Shown here piece by piece: positions 21,455 through 33,130 of a stretch of 64,000 nucleotides of DNA. Made by a program: the position numbers and the translations under genes. Position 1 is the first letter of the stretch. Every line of letters starts with the position of its first letter. The stretch spans positions 242,128 to 306,127 of the forward strand of contig NBAY01000053.1 in assembly GCA_002794775.1 (NCBI GenBank), in the 5' to 3' direction. The DNA is from Porodaedalea pini (lineage: Eukaryota > Basidiomycota > Agaricomycetes > Hymenochaetales > Hymenochaetaceae). Below the pieces are notes generated by a model, which was not told the DNA's origin, did not search any database, and saw only the letters and a program-made list of their open reading frames with translations.

Positions 21455-21801
21455 TGTTAGAACCTGAACTTTCACCTTTTCCTTTATTTTCCCTTTTACC
21501 ATTTCCTTTATTATATTCGTCCTTTTCATTATATTTACCCATCTTACACAATCATTCCCACACTACCTTCATTCGTTCCATTCCCACTCGTTATGTAATG
21601 TTAGGTAATATAGTCTCACGGTCGTCGCTATATAAGGTCTCAGGAATCGCATGAACTCCTTGTTCTGCTTTTCCTCTTGCCACCGCGACGACCTAGCCTG
21701 AGTAAGCGTGTCCCGAGTCTACGCTCGAGTATAGCACGTCCCAGACGACAGTCAGCCGAGGCCTGCCCAGTCCGAGTCGTCTCCCGGGCTCCCGCCTAAC
21801 A
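21455..21801 (+). repeat. 3' LTR of copy 2 (347 bp)
   Basis: Essentially identical to the 5' LTR at 15704-16050. It is preceded by the polypurine tract AAGGGGGGG at 21443-21451, which overlaps the pol stop region. Confidence 0.95.
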
Positions 21802-24299
21802 AAGGCAAAGGCAGTGAAAGAAGCCAGAAAGCAAGAGTTGGCCTGGCTTTGAGCACTCAAATTTCATGCTTCACAAAGGAAGGAAAAGGAGAAGGGAAAA
21901 CAGGTGAGTCCACTCACACAATATTATCATTTATTTATATAAACATTCTCTATAGATCAATCTTGTACCAGACACAAGTGGCAGCCAAGTACAAGATACG
22001 AACTTTAACGTAGTGACTGTGTCCCATGAAGCAACAGGAACTTGGAAGGTAAAGCAAAATGGCAAGAATGGCAGAACTGTTGAGCAGCCACACAAGAACA
22101 CAAATTATTACCATCCATTCTTGTGGCAAATAATCCAGAAGGTCGTGAAAAGCCATGGGCACTCTGCAGCACTTACAACAAAAGCACTGAAATTTGAGTA
22201 TCCTGCATTATTCAGTCGTCTCAATAAGGGTATGTACTTTTCATCTCAACAGTGAGATGGAAGCCTATTTCAACAACCACAACACTTGGCTGACTGCTTA
22301 AAACATGTATTAGGTACTATGCACCAATGGCTCGAGCCACATGCAGTTCCGCTGAGATGGAGTGAAGTGACACTGAAAAATGTCAAACAGCATCATGTAG
22401 CTGCAGCAAAAGGGCGTGCAGGTGTGCTTTCACAGTACCTGGACATTGTTGAGGCCGCAATCAAGACATTTACTGGCCTGCACGTTAACAGAATACCACT
22501 TTCAATCATCTTGGGCTGTGCTGTGCTCCTTTCCATCATTGAGGAGAAGAATTCAGACGTTCTTCAAGGAGATTTCAAGTGTAGCGAAGTAAGCAACTAA
22601 TATACTGATTTATAAATGTACTGACATATACTTTCTCAGTGGTTTGTGAGGAAGTTTTTCATAACTATGCTTGGCATGACGGCACGTCATGCAACTCAAG
22701 CGGCTGCTCATATTCCTGCAAATTCTGATGAGGTCTGCAAGCAAGCCTTTTTCTGCCTTGTTAATGTAATCAAAGTGTTTGATATTCCTCTTTCAGTGAG
22801 ATTCATTCTATTCATTGTTTGGTAGCATTCATTAAAGACTTCACTCATATTTCTTATAGTTGGTCATCAATATGGATCAAACTGGTGTTCTTTACATCCT
22901 GGGATTCAAGCACACATATGCAACAAAGGGAGCAAAGCAAGTCAATGTTATTGGTAAGGATAAAAAACACGGCTTCAAACTTTGTGTATCTAGTACAGCA
23001 GATGGACAATTCCTCCCATTTCAGCAAGTTTGCAGTGGCAAGACGATGCACAGCTGTCCAGACTCAAAGGCAGTTGGTATGGACAGAGCTCTTTCCCTGT
23101 GCTTTCAATTTACAGTCACTGCAAGTGAGAAGAACCCATTGAGCCATTGCAGCACCCTAGGATCAATGAAACAAGTAAGTAGAACTCAAGCTCTGACTCA
23201 AAGTCGCTTTCATTGACCACTTCCAACCTCTTGCCTTTACTACCATCATCTCTTTAGTACATAGATGAAATATTCAAGCCTCACTATGAACAGGTTCTGC
23301 GCAACAACCCAAGACTGCCAAGGAACCAATGTGCCATTCTCTACCTCGACGCATATCCTGTCCACCTCAGCAATAACTTCCTAATGTTCCTTCAAGAAAA
23401 GTATCCATATGTCCTGCTGATATTTGTTCCAGCTAACTGTAAGTCATTCTAGTCTTTACAAAGATCTGCATGCCTCCATGCAGATGGAGCCTTGTTGATA
23501 AATTTTCTCTCTAGGCACAGGTATTTTCCAACCAGCAGATGTTGGTTTACAATGGGTTATCAAGCATATAATCAAGCAATTTTTCCTCAAGGAGCTCGTG
23601 AAGACTCAGCAGCAGCAACTCTCACAAGGGATCGCTCTTGAAGATGTCAAATATTCCAATTCAATTACAGTTCTTCACAATGCATCTGTTCAAGCTCTCC
23701 TGAATGTTTACGACTACATGAACTCATTCAAAGGCCAGGAGATTGTAAAAATGGTACGTCTTTATATTAGGTTGCATATGCAGATAATAATTCACTAATA
23801 TTCTGTCTAGGCATGGCGCAAATGTGCTGTTGGAAATTACAACTTGTCCAAGGACAAATTGCTGGATCTGCACATCCATCTTAATGACCTAGAAGAATAT
23901 CTCAAGATGGGCAACGTACTTTCTGATGAAATAACAGGCCCCAAAAAAAAAAGCAGATTATTATTGATTGCGATGTCGAGGGCGAACAATGTGATGAAAA
24001 CTACAATGAGCTGAATGAAGACAATTCTGTGGTCCCTCTCTCCTCAGTTGTTGCCAGCGCTCTTAAAATCTGAATTCCAGCAAGTTGTTCTTGGTACTGC
24101 ACTCATTCAAGCAAAGTCAAGAAGGCTGATATGGGCTGTGCTCTCATTTCCAGTGCTGACAAGGAGGACATATTTGCTTATAATGACAATGGAGAGCATT
24201 GGGGAGGGGATGTTTTGCCTACTTCCACATAAATTCACGCACTAATATCTGTTGAAAAAGAAAAGAAAAAGGATTATAATATATATTTTTGTGTAACGC

Positions 24300-25383
24300 T
24301 AGCTATACAAGCAACTGGCCCTCTGCACGATGCATTACGTGCAGCAACCCAACCGCTCAAGCATTCGCATTATGGTTGGGGCAGCTCACTTACTTACAGT
24401 ATGCATTGACTCATCAGCCTGTGATGTGGCCATCCTCTTTCGCATCTACAAATCTGACATTGCGAAGCACTCCGCCATCTTTATGGATATGCTTTTCGTT
24501 TCTTCTCTGCCCACTGGAAATGCTGAGATTTTCGAGTCAGTTCAGATGGTGATGATGCCAGGTGACACTGCAGAGGACTGGGTGAAGCTGCTGGGGATAC
24601 TGTATAACCTGATGTGAGTCCCACGAGATCCATTCATTTTCATTTGTTAGGATTTTAATACCTAAAATAATGACCAGATCTGCCCAGCTTGATAAATATG
24701 ACCCAAACTTTCCTTTTCGCATCAATGGGCTGTTAGGTCTAGTGAGGAAGTACAAAATGACTGACCTCCAAAGCCTGCTTATGGACATCATACACACTGC
24801 TTGGCCCAAGAATCTGGATGAATGCGATTACTTTCAGGATTTAATCACAGCCAAAAGAGACAAAATCAAGAAGAACTGGGTGTTGCAAGATGTAGACAAG
24901 AGGCTCTCATTGACAACACTTAGGATGATCTTACCAGAGCTGGCTGTGGCTATTCAACTTGCAAGGGACTTTGGAATACCCCACATCCTTACTGCTGCAT
25001 TTTATCAACTCCTTGTGGCTGACCCTGACTTAGATTGGGATGGATTCGATCCAAACAAAGGCCTCGATGAACTATCCATTGGAGAAGTACATTTTCTCAT
25101 GCCACTGTGGCCAAAGTCATCTCGACTTGCAAATTGCGTGTGATGGAAGATCCTGAAAGCGGAAGACTTTCTTCTGCTGCACCGCATGCGCGATTATGTC
25201 CAAGCAACTTTGTTTTTCCTATGCTCTGATATTCTACATGACACCAAGGAGCTGAAATCTGACTGTAGTCATGATGAGTGCCAGAAGTTCTACAAGACTG
25301 GGTCTGCAAAGGTACTTGCAGAGGTCCATGCTTACAATGATCCATTTAAGGTCTTCCAAATTGGTTTGATGAAGAAAAATTGA
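24300..25383 (+). pseudogene. BTB/POZ-domain protein gene, decayed
   Basis: Exon-like stretches 24328-24613 and 24678-25143 join across a GTGAGT...CCAG intron in a consistent phase. The product has the pattern of mushroom BTB proteins: Ser-Asp-Ile-Ala-Lys-His-Ser-x-x-Phe-Met-Asp-Met in the BTB fold, Ala-Glu-Asp-Trp-Val-Lys-Leu-Leu, then Leu-Gly-Leu-Val-Arg-Lys-Tyr-Lys-Met. The usual downstream helical region follows, and similarity resumes to 25383 after a TGA at 25141-25143. The 5' end before 24328 is not recognisable, so the gene is broken at both ends. Such proteins are presumed protein-interaction or ubiquitin-ligase adaptors; this copy is probably dead. Confidence 0.65.
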
Positions 25384-26239
25384 GACATGCAGGTCTCTGC
25401 CAGTTTTGTGCCCACGATTTTGCATCTCACATGGAGGGAGTGCATTCAGACCTTTGGGATAACTTGGATTATTTCTTTACAAATTGTGAGAAATATCACT
25501 TGCTAAAATAAAGTATGTTATATTAACATCAATATTAATTACCTTCGTACCAAGGAGCATATTATATACTGCATATGAATTTATTTCATTGAACCTCACA
25601 GCCATGTAGTCACAAATTAAGGAATGTGCCTCTTCGAGCACTTCAAATCTTTGTGTTTCAGGCTCTATTCACTACCTTTCTATTCAACAGGAACATGGAT
25701 GATGACCGCAAGTGTAAAATGACATGTATTGTCAATAGGTACAGTTGCTCCTTCAGATGGTACTGTAGAGATCTTCTCAAAGAGTAGTGGAGGTTCACTC
25801 CTTTACAATCTTGTGTGTGTTTTGATACTGGAGGAGGAAGGAAGGAATTGGATCTGTATGTCCTTGCCTATTTTGTGAGAAAACTCCAGAAAATGTGTGC
25901 GCAAACACCACCAAGATCCCTGGAAATATGTCAAGTCCTTTATTCCATCAATATTTTAATCTCTACACCAGTTTGATTTGTTTCTATGTTGAACAGTACT
26001 GCAGTTATGTTATTCTCTATTTTACTTTACTTTTCTCAGAAAAAGGAACTCTGGGTGCCTATTCTTCAGTATGTCAGCAGAGTGGAGCTCTAAACTCTAA
26101 AAGCGTGATGCGTCACAGCATGTGATGTCAACTTTATAATGTCTGCTATCTACTACAAAGCAGAAATCTGACCGCTTGGGGGAAACAAAAGGAAACGACT
26201 CAGAACAAATGAATTGCCCATGTTGAGGCATGATAAGGA
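25384..26239. other. No recognisable gene
   Basis: AT-rich sequence between the BTB pseudogene and the split minus-strand frame. Open frames here are short and without motifs. Confidence 0.4.
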
Positions 26240-27228
26240 TTACGCAGAATGTATGCACTGTCGGGGAATGTACTGATGAATTACATGATAGAAAGAGATG
26301 GGGCATGATGAAATAATGTCCTCACATTCAAAGTGTATGGAGGCAGCATAGTCAAAAATTGAGTCATAATCCTGGTTAAAAGGAAACACAAAATAAAAGG
26401 AGGCAAGATGTGTGTTAGGTGGAAGTCTGGGTGGAACTCAGACTAGGCAACCTCAATGTGCGGCACCTGACAGTGACGCGGACATTGTCTGGGACAGGCT
26501 GTATCTCAAATGCGAAGTTCGGGCAGCAGGTTTTCTCAGACTGGACGACGTGGAGGTAAGAGGATTAATACAAGTCTAACTAATACAAGGGGGGCAGGTC
26601 TCACCTGGACGACGTGGAGGTAAGAGGAAAAGCAGAACAGGGGGCTTCTGCGATTCCACCTTCCTCTATATAGCATTGTCCATGGAATTGCATTATCTAA
26701 GTACTGTATAGTTTATGTAACTAGGAATGGAACGAATGAAGGTTGGGTCGTACTAAGTGAGTGTGAGAATGATCGTGTATGACATAAGAATGGGAAATGA
26801 TTATGAACAAAGGTTAAATATAATGGAAAGAAGTGGTTAAAAGAAAGGAAATGGTAAAAGGGAAAATAAAGGAAAAGGTAAAAGTTCGAGTCCTAACAAT
26901 GTGACAGGTCTGGGAGGCACTGTCCATACATGATAGCTAGTTCATAGGGTAGGCCTGGTGCGGGTATAAATGGTTTCACACATGGGTTGAGAGGGTAAGT
27001 GCTGACAAAAGACGGCAGGCTGGGTTGGGCATCAGGGTGTGTGTGAAAACCAATGAATTCTGGTTGGAAGTTGCTGTGTGGATCAGTTGATAAAGCCTGA
27101 AGTTCAGTAATGATTTCAACCAAAGAGGCCGAAGACGAGGGGGGCGACAATAGATAATACAGTGCCACTTCAGTGAGCAGACGACAGCGTATGAAGTGAA
27201 AGGTTTGCCTGTCTGTGGCAGGAGGCAT
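26240..27228 (-). pseudogene. Unknown 165-codon frame split by a solo LTR
   Basis: On the minus strand an open frame from ATG 27228 reaches the solo LTR at 26898 and, after leaving out the LTR and one target duplication, continues in the same frame from 26412 to a TAA at 26240-26242, 498 bp in all. The join reads Pro-Asp-Leu-Ser-His-Leu-Ala-Ser. The sequence has Pro-rich N-terminal and His/Cys-containing C-terminal parts but no domain I recognise. Upstream minus-strand frames (27512-27853, and around 27990-28060 with a plausible intron) may be earlier exons. It could be a real gene killed by the insertion or part of an older transposon. Confidence 0.4.
26413..26898 (-). repeat. Solo LTR (486 bp), diverged chromovirus subfamily
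   Basis: Minus-strand LTR with TGTTAG...CTAACA ends and a perfect duplication ATGTG (26408-26412, 26899-26903). It is clearly diverged from the other LTRs but keeps the TATA box, GTTCTGCTTTT 34 bp downstream and a 64-bp GTGAGA...CCAG segment (26541-26604). Confidence 0.92.
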
Positions 27229-28247
27229 GGGAGGGCTTGAGACTCAATTGTTGCTTGCCCGGCGATGGCTGTGGCGTTGGCGACAGGGCAAGGTGCGATA
27301 AAAGGTGAGAGGGCAGCACAATGGCAATGGCAGCAATGATCTGAGATCCAAGACCACGGATAGTATGCAATCAAGGACACAATTAAAGTGGTTAAGAGTT
27401 CTGCAATAATGCATGAAGGGATCGCTCATCGTTGATGGGACAAGGTCTCAGAGTGACTTTCCCACAATAGGGATGATGGGAGTAAGAGAGTAAGTGATGT
27501 CAACGAGTCTGTCACCGAGCGTCTCTACTGTCACCACACCAAGTAAACTTTTGTATGCTGGTTCTCTCCTCAAGCTGCTGTCTATCTATCTTGTGAGGCC
27601 TCTGTAGCTCTGAAGACACCTTTCTGGCTGTGGACGTGCCTTTCTGTTCAACTTGTACTATCTGGGCATGGTCCTCAAGCTGGAGAAACACCGTACCTGC
27701 ACATAAAACCATGGAACCTCTGTCTCGGGGCCCATACGTAGCTTCGACTCTGTTATCGACAAGTGGAAGGGACTCACCAGTTGTGTTTGCACCAAATAGC
27801 GAGCCAGAGGAATGGATGTGGGAATGGAAATCTGTGGAGGTGTTATCTACCAAGTTGCCATGCTGAGACTGCTCAGCACGTCTCTCTTAAAAGGATCTAT
27901 TGACAAGTGTCGATTCATTATGAGCATCGAGTTATTCGAAACAGGAGTCTATGCCTGCTTACCTGCACGATATTTGATCTTTTGTCTTGGGGAGGGTGGC
28001 GGAATCTGCTCTTCCGACTCCATATTTCTCGGTGCAGGCATAGGATTGTGCATGATGCTCTGGGGTCCTACCTCTACACCCTCTATTGTTTTATAACTGA
28101 AGCAACTGCTAGTGGTTCCAGACCAAATTCCCTCGTAGATTCCCGGACAACGTACAGTGCTCCCGATTGGAAATGTAACTGGAAACTAGTATGAAGAAAG
28201 AAACAAGAGGTATGGCATGGGCATTTGGATCGTTCGATTCCAATCAT
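27229..28247. other. No confident gene; possible minus-strand exons
   Basis: A minus-strand reading near 28060-27960 (start Met-His-Asn-Pro-Met-Pro, then a GTAAGC donor) and the frame 27853-27512 could be upstream exons of the split gene at 26240-27228, but stops interrupt any continuous model. No family is recognised. Confidence 0.3.
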
Positions 28248-28251
28248 GTGC

Positions 28252-29632
28252 TGTAGCAATTAACCATCACCTATGTGCCAGCCGAGTCTTTCTCCCCTCA
28301 CTTACACTACTCCTTTGACTCCCTTTACCGGCCACTGAACATTACCAATTATTCATTCATAATCGGCAGCCGACTCCTTATTATAATTCTTGGTATGGAC
28401 ACAATCGGACGGACGGATGTTGTACAAACTCGACCAGCACACGGACGACCAACTCTCGTGGGCACAGGTGGAAGGAATTAGGTGAGTAGGACAAGGACAT
28501 GGGATACGGGTGTGCAGTGGTGGGAGACAAGAGAGCAGGTTGGGCACTACAACATCACTCCATGATGATCGGCTGCGTGATATGCACAGGACGATCACCG
28601 ACTCACCTTCACATTTGTTCACACAGACTCGGCCAAGTCTCGCACCGCTTTCTCTGCTTCAGTTTAGTATAAATTCATGGTAGTTTGTAGACATACAGAG
28701 GGAGAGAAAAAGACGGAGAGATAGGGATAGAGAGATATGAGACAAGTACAGAGACAGACAGTCCCCTCTCCACCTCTAGACTGCAATCTACTACATGCAT
28801 TTCTACGCACTACTTGCCCGACTGTCATTCTGAAACAGTATACACCGACTCTGCCACCGACTCTCAGAACTCCATCACCCAATCACCGAACGCCCTCGGC
28901 CGCTGCCACAAGTGCCGATTCTACCCACCCAAGTCTTGGTCCAACCAGAATCCTGCAGGTATCCATATCGCCGAGTCTTCATATCTCGAACCTTGCTCTA
29001 CTTAGGTTGTCCCTCTCGGTATACCGAGTCACCGCAGTTGTTAGGACCCCAAGTGCGCATTCTCCATTTCCCTTTCTTTTAATCATCTTCATCATCTCCA
29101 ACGTCCCCTCCCTCCCTCTCCCCACCGGACTCCGTCTGTCGTCACTCCCTTCATTTACATCACCCAACTTACCGATTGCGTGACCCTTGCACGCGGTCAC
29201 GGGCGACGTCGTCTGCTCATTAGTAAGAACATTCTATGACATTCCATCACATTCCATTTCCCAGGAACGTCGTCTCCATTATAGTAGTTAGGTCCCACAG
29301 GCACTGAGTATATAGGTAGCTCGTTCGCCTGTATTATCCCTCACCTCAGTATTCTTGGAATCTACTGCTGCTTACTCTTGACAACATCATCCGTGATGCT
29401 CATGAGTTTGACTCCTCCCCTCTTTGCTCTTGTGTCTGTGGGTGTGATGGTCGCCTGAACGGCGCCCGCTATCGTTCTCCCATGTCGCTCGACCTCTGCC
29501 CGCATCATATGCAGGTATGATGGTTAAGTGATTGTTGAGTACGTGGTCGTACTCTAACAGCAGTCCCCCTTGGGTCGATCACAAGCTGTAGCCCGAATCG
29601 CCCTTCAGATTAGAAGAGTCTGCACCCCTACA
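28252..29632 (+). repeat. 5' LTR of copy 3, interrupted
   Basis: Aligns end to end with the 3' LTR except for a 521-bp insert plus 5-bp duplication at 29039-29564. Outside the insert I count 13 differences, all transitions. Confidence 0.9.
29039..29559 (+). repeat. Solo LTR (521 bp) nested in the 5' LTR of copy 3
   Basis: Starts TGTTAGGACC and ends CTCTAACA, flanked by GCAGT on both sides (29034-29038, 29560-29564). The matching site in the 3' LTR is empty. It has a TATATAGG box near 29308. Its sequence differs from the chromovirus LTRs elsewhere in the window, so it belongs to another family. Confidence 0.9.
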
Positions 29633-29647
29633 CATTGGAGCCCACCG

Positions 29648-31328
29648 CAAGGGGGACAAGGTGCCTCGCCTAAGTATCAGGTCGATGTCTGAAGCTCCTC
29701 AGTGCTCTACATGCATACAAGCAAAGGTTCAGGAAGAACCAAGCAACCCACCACCACCACCCAGAGGACAAGGCCAAGGAAGACCAAGAGGACGCCCACC
29801 AACCACAGCCACCCCTCGGATCTTACACTCTCCCAGAGAAGCATCCTCGTCACCATATCGCTGATCGGGAACCACCAACCCAGAAAGCACACTTCAGGAC
29901 ACCGAGCAACAACAGCCACTCTCAGTGACCAAACCAGGACTCACACAAGAACGAGGACGACCAGTCGAACCTAGAAGGATCCTACCTGATCTCATCGAAA
30001 CCCCGATATCACTTCGTATCCCAGGAAGCTTCGTAACTAGCAACAGGTCGCATTTCAGCATCGCCAGTACACCACTCAGTCGGCAGATTCAAAGACCCAG
30101 AGGAACACCCAAAAGCGAGGAAAGGAACCCAGGCCTCAAAGGATACAGGAGTTCAACAAAGGAACAAAGTCGCTCCAGATCCGAAGAAGTGGTCAGGAGA
30201 CTGGTATTGCCAGGACCATGGGAATCGGCAACGCCATATCAAAACCAATCACTCAGATCATTGTCACCCACAAGACCAGGGTCACCATTTAATTGGGGCA
30301 GACAAGCCATCAGAAGATGGCTCAACGAACCTCTGATTCAAACAGGAGAACCAATAGAAGTACCAACAGAACGAAACTCCAAACCTGAGAATCCTACCCC
30401 CGACCAAGAAGAACAATCGACCCTGGAATCACCACAGAATTGGTCCAAAACATCGGAGGAAGATCTGGTCCCACCACCATCGCCACCAACTCCAGAAGGA
30501 TCAATACCTGTTGCGATATCAAGGATCACGGACCCATACCTGGAGACTTGCCCTTCGACTCCAGAACAGCTGAGAAGGACACCAACTCCACCCTCATGTG
30601 TACCCACACCGGCTCCACTGACTCTCCATATTGTGGCGCCACCAATAGTCAGAGCAGTCATGGCTAATTCTACCGCACAAGGATCAAGCCAAGGACCTTC
30701 ACAAGCCCCACCAACGGCACCGCCGACACAACCCATACCCAACGTAGCCAATCCTCTTCCAGACCTCACCGAGTCCAGAAATCTCCCAATCACCAGACCA
30801 AATCCTCCAGTTCCAGGAGTGACAATGCCGAACTGACACAACAAACGAGCACCAGCAATGAACGCCGATGTAGAACCAGAGGGGATCCCGCAATTCTTTG
30901 AAGAGGTTAACATCTTAGGATTTAATGCAGGGATCACCAATCTACAGAAAATCAATTGGGCACGTTACTACGCACTGGTACGCAAGGAGTTACTATGGTC
31001 GACTCTCCCACAGGCATGACAAACCAATTTTGCATCATTCAAAACAGCCGCCCTGGGCTTCTATCCAGTGGCAACAATAAGATACACTTACAGAGATCTA
31101 ATCAATTTTGTTGCCGAGAATTCCAACAAGGTTTTGATGAGCACGGCTGCCCTGGGAGAATACCATCAAAGCTTTATGTGTATTATGTTATATCTGGTTC
31201 AAGAAGGAGTCATTTTGGATCTAGATCAAAAGCGGTTCTATCGAGAAGGCCTAAACCAGCTCACCAATCAGCATCTCAAACAACAACTTCGGTTGGTTGA
31301 CTTTCAACACCCAGCAGGTGTTCCTTAG
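29648..31328 (+). pseudogene. Gag-like region of copy 3
   Basis: A 303-codon Pro/Ser/Thr-rich frame (29925-30836) is followed, after stops, by a Gag-like segment with Phe-Phe-Glu-Glu-Val-Asn-Ile-Leu-Gly (about 30897) and Ala-Leu-Gly-Glu-Tyr-His. Several stop codons break it. Probably derived from Gag of an Agaricomycete gypsy element; confidence rests on context and pattern, not on a search. Confidence 0.5.
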
Positions 31329-31754
31329 GATATACCAGTACTATACAATGAACTCGACCAACTTATAGCAGGAGGAGTCCTAGTAACTGGTCCTGGTGTG
31401 CAGCAAGGATATGCAGCACCACAGTATGGAACATTCAGGATACCCGCAGCGCCTCCATATTTTACTCAGCAACACGTCACCGCAGCATCTGGACTGTATG
31501 CATTGACCCCCATCAAACAAGAGGACTCAGAACTGAGCCTGCTCACACGCATGGTATCGGACCTACAAGCGGAGATATGGGATCTCCGGGGTGAAAGGAA
31601 GGAGGATTATTGAAGGCGGGACTACGAGGATCGGTACGCTCGAGATTGGCCATATGCCCATAATGAACCGTGGGAGTACCAGTGACCCGACGATTACAGA
31701 CGGCCATGTGAAGAATACAGGGCACCACCGAGAGGCCCACCTCCAGTCAGAAAT

Positions 31755-32579
31755 ATGCAGGTAAGGAATACAGGACCCCAAATGTGCGCAATGTGCCACA
31801 GCACCGCACACCTATTCAGGGACTGTACAATCAGGGACACGTTGCTGAACCGGCGACTATTGGCCTTGGATGTGCAAGGATTCGTTGTGATGCCAGGAGG
31901 AACACAACTGCCGCCGGGACCTCAAGGCTCTTCTCTACTGGACCGAATGAACTTGTACTACCGAGACCACCCAAACAAAGTCCCTCCAGGCACAACTATT
32001 CCTGTCAACATGACAGCGCTACGAGATCCGCCACCGCACCAAACTGTGAACTTGTTCGATATGTACTATCCTGCCATATCAGGACCAAGTATGCATACAC
32101 CGACCCAGCCAGGTAAGGAGGAAGCCCACATTGAAGAAATCCAGGACGAATATGTAGGGGAAGGAAAGAAGGTTTGGTTTGACGATATGGGCAATCCTCA
32201 CAGACAGCAGAGACGATTGGCAAGACTGGAAAATATAGGAAAAGCCAACTCTCCTTCACCTAAGTGCATGATGAAACCAACGAAAGAACGAGAGGGACAC
32301 GAATCAGCTATGGACTCGGGTGTACTGGAAACAAAAACAAATAAAGGAAAGGAGAAAGTATCGGCCGAGCCCAGAGAAGAATCGGTACCTGACTCTATTC
32401 CACCATGTGAGCCTATGCAAGTACATGTAGCACCACCATGGGAAATGACGGAACCAAATCCTGGACATCCCAACATGGCAGTAGACGTACAGAGACCTCA
32501 GTTCAAATACAACACACCAGCTAACGACCCCACAATGGTCGATGTGGTGTTTTGCCGATTCTTGGACTCCACAATATAA
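31755..32579 (+). pseudogene. Gag C-terminal part of copy 3 with zinc knuckle
   Basis: An open 274-codon frame containing CX2CX4HX4C (Cys-Ala-Met-Cys-His...His...Cys) near 31790-31830, the nucleocapsid-type knuckle, followed by a Pro-rich and then acidic/basic linker. It lies between the Gag-like region and the protease, as expected for gag-pol order, but is cut off from both by stops. Confidence 0.6.
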
Positions 32580-32594
32580 ATATCAGGTCGAGAA

Positions 32595-33130
32595 TTGTTG
32601 GCAACCTCACTGGAGGTCAGACGAAAATGCAAGGACATGATGACGGCAAAGCGGAGTCCGATAAACCATGATGAGGAAGGCACAGCCATGTACTCAGTAG
32701 GACCCAGGCCAGGGTCGCCAGATGAAACAATGGAAAATGAACCGATCGCACCAGCAAGTGTTCCAATCCAGATCATTGATGTATGGTTAGATGGAAAGAT
32801 CGAGGTTGAAGGACTGCTTGACATGGGAGCTTTGTTTATAGGGCTTTCTCAGGATGTATGGAAACACCTAGGATCACCGACTCTAAACAACAAACAAATC
32901 ATTATCGAAACAGCAGACGTGTCTAGGACCCAATCACTTGGACTAATACCATGACTCAGGATAGGACTCAGAGGATTCTCGGTACTCGTACAAGCACAAG
33001 TCGTACACCCAGTACCGTTCGATATCTTACTCAGCCAACCATTCCTTGCACATTGCAAGGCTTGGCTCGTGGATATAGACATCAATGACCAGGTACTAGA
33101 ACTAATCCACCTGGTAATGGAGGAAGATAT
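32595..33130 (+). pseudogene. Aspartic protease region of copy 3
   Basis: The frame has Val-Glu-Gly-Leu-Leu-Asp-Met-Gly-Ala (about 32810-32835), the retropepsin signature with Met in place of Thr or Ser at the active site. Downstream Val-Pro-Phe-Asp-Ile-Leu-Leu fits the second half of a retropepsin-like fold. A TGA at 32955-32957 interrupts it. The active-site change suggests it is inactive. Confidence 0.6.

Larger units (their letters stand above)
15704..21801 (+). mobile_element. Ty3/gypsy chromovirus copy 2 (nearly intact, young)
   Basis: Complete plus-strand element with 347-bp LTRs (15704-16050 and 21455-21801) and a perfect target duplication AAGGC (15699-15703, 21802-21806). By eye the two LTRs differ at one position (CCCAGG versus CCCGGG), so insertion is recent. 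Order: LTR, primer-binding site, leader frame, gag, pol with protease, RT, RNase H, integrase and chromodomain, polypurine tract (21443-21451), LTR. The single clear coding lesion is an in-frame TAG at 20033-20035. It landed in the middle of the transposase gene starting at 14537. Confidence 0.96.
14537..24005 (+). pseudogene. DDE_1-family transposase gene, split by three retroelement insertions
   Basis: Pieces lie at 14537-15064, 15494-15703 and 21802-24005; removing the inserts and one copy of each target duplication joins them. The first piece is an open 133-codon frame ending at a GTAAGT donor. The second and third carry a Lys/Glu-rich coiled-coil-like stretch broken by TGA where CGA would be expected (near 15668 and 21850). 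Further exons show Asn-Met-Asp-Gln-Thr-Gly (about 22868), Lys-Gly-Ala-Lys-Gln-Val, Leu-Tyr-Leu-Asp-Ala-Tyr (about 23345) and Phe-Gln-Pro-Ala-Asp-Val-Gly-Leu-Gln (about 23525), the three acidic positions of the DDE_1/pogo-like (IS630-Tc1-mariner) fold. Introns include 22228-22251. Terminal inverted repeats were not located. Not functional as it stands. Confidence 0.75.

Noticed and set aside
28353..28882. Minus-strand frames repeated at 35607-36136 as a duplicated gene
   Set aside because: They lie wholly inside the two LTR copies, so the duplication is the LTR itself.
29661..29974. Separate small genes at the start of the copy 3 interior
   Set aside because: They lie right after the LTR and primer site and fit a decayed Gag leader better than independent genes.
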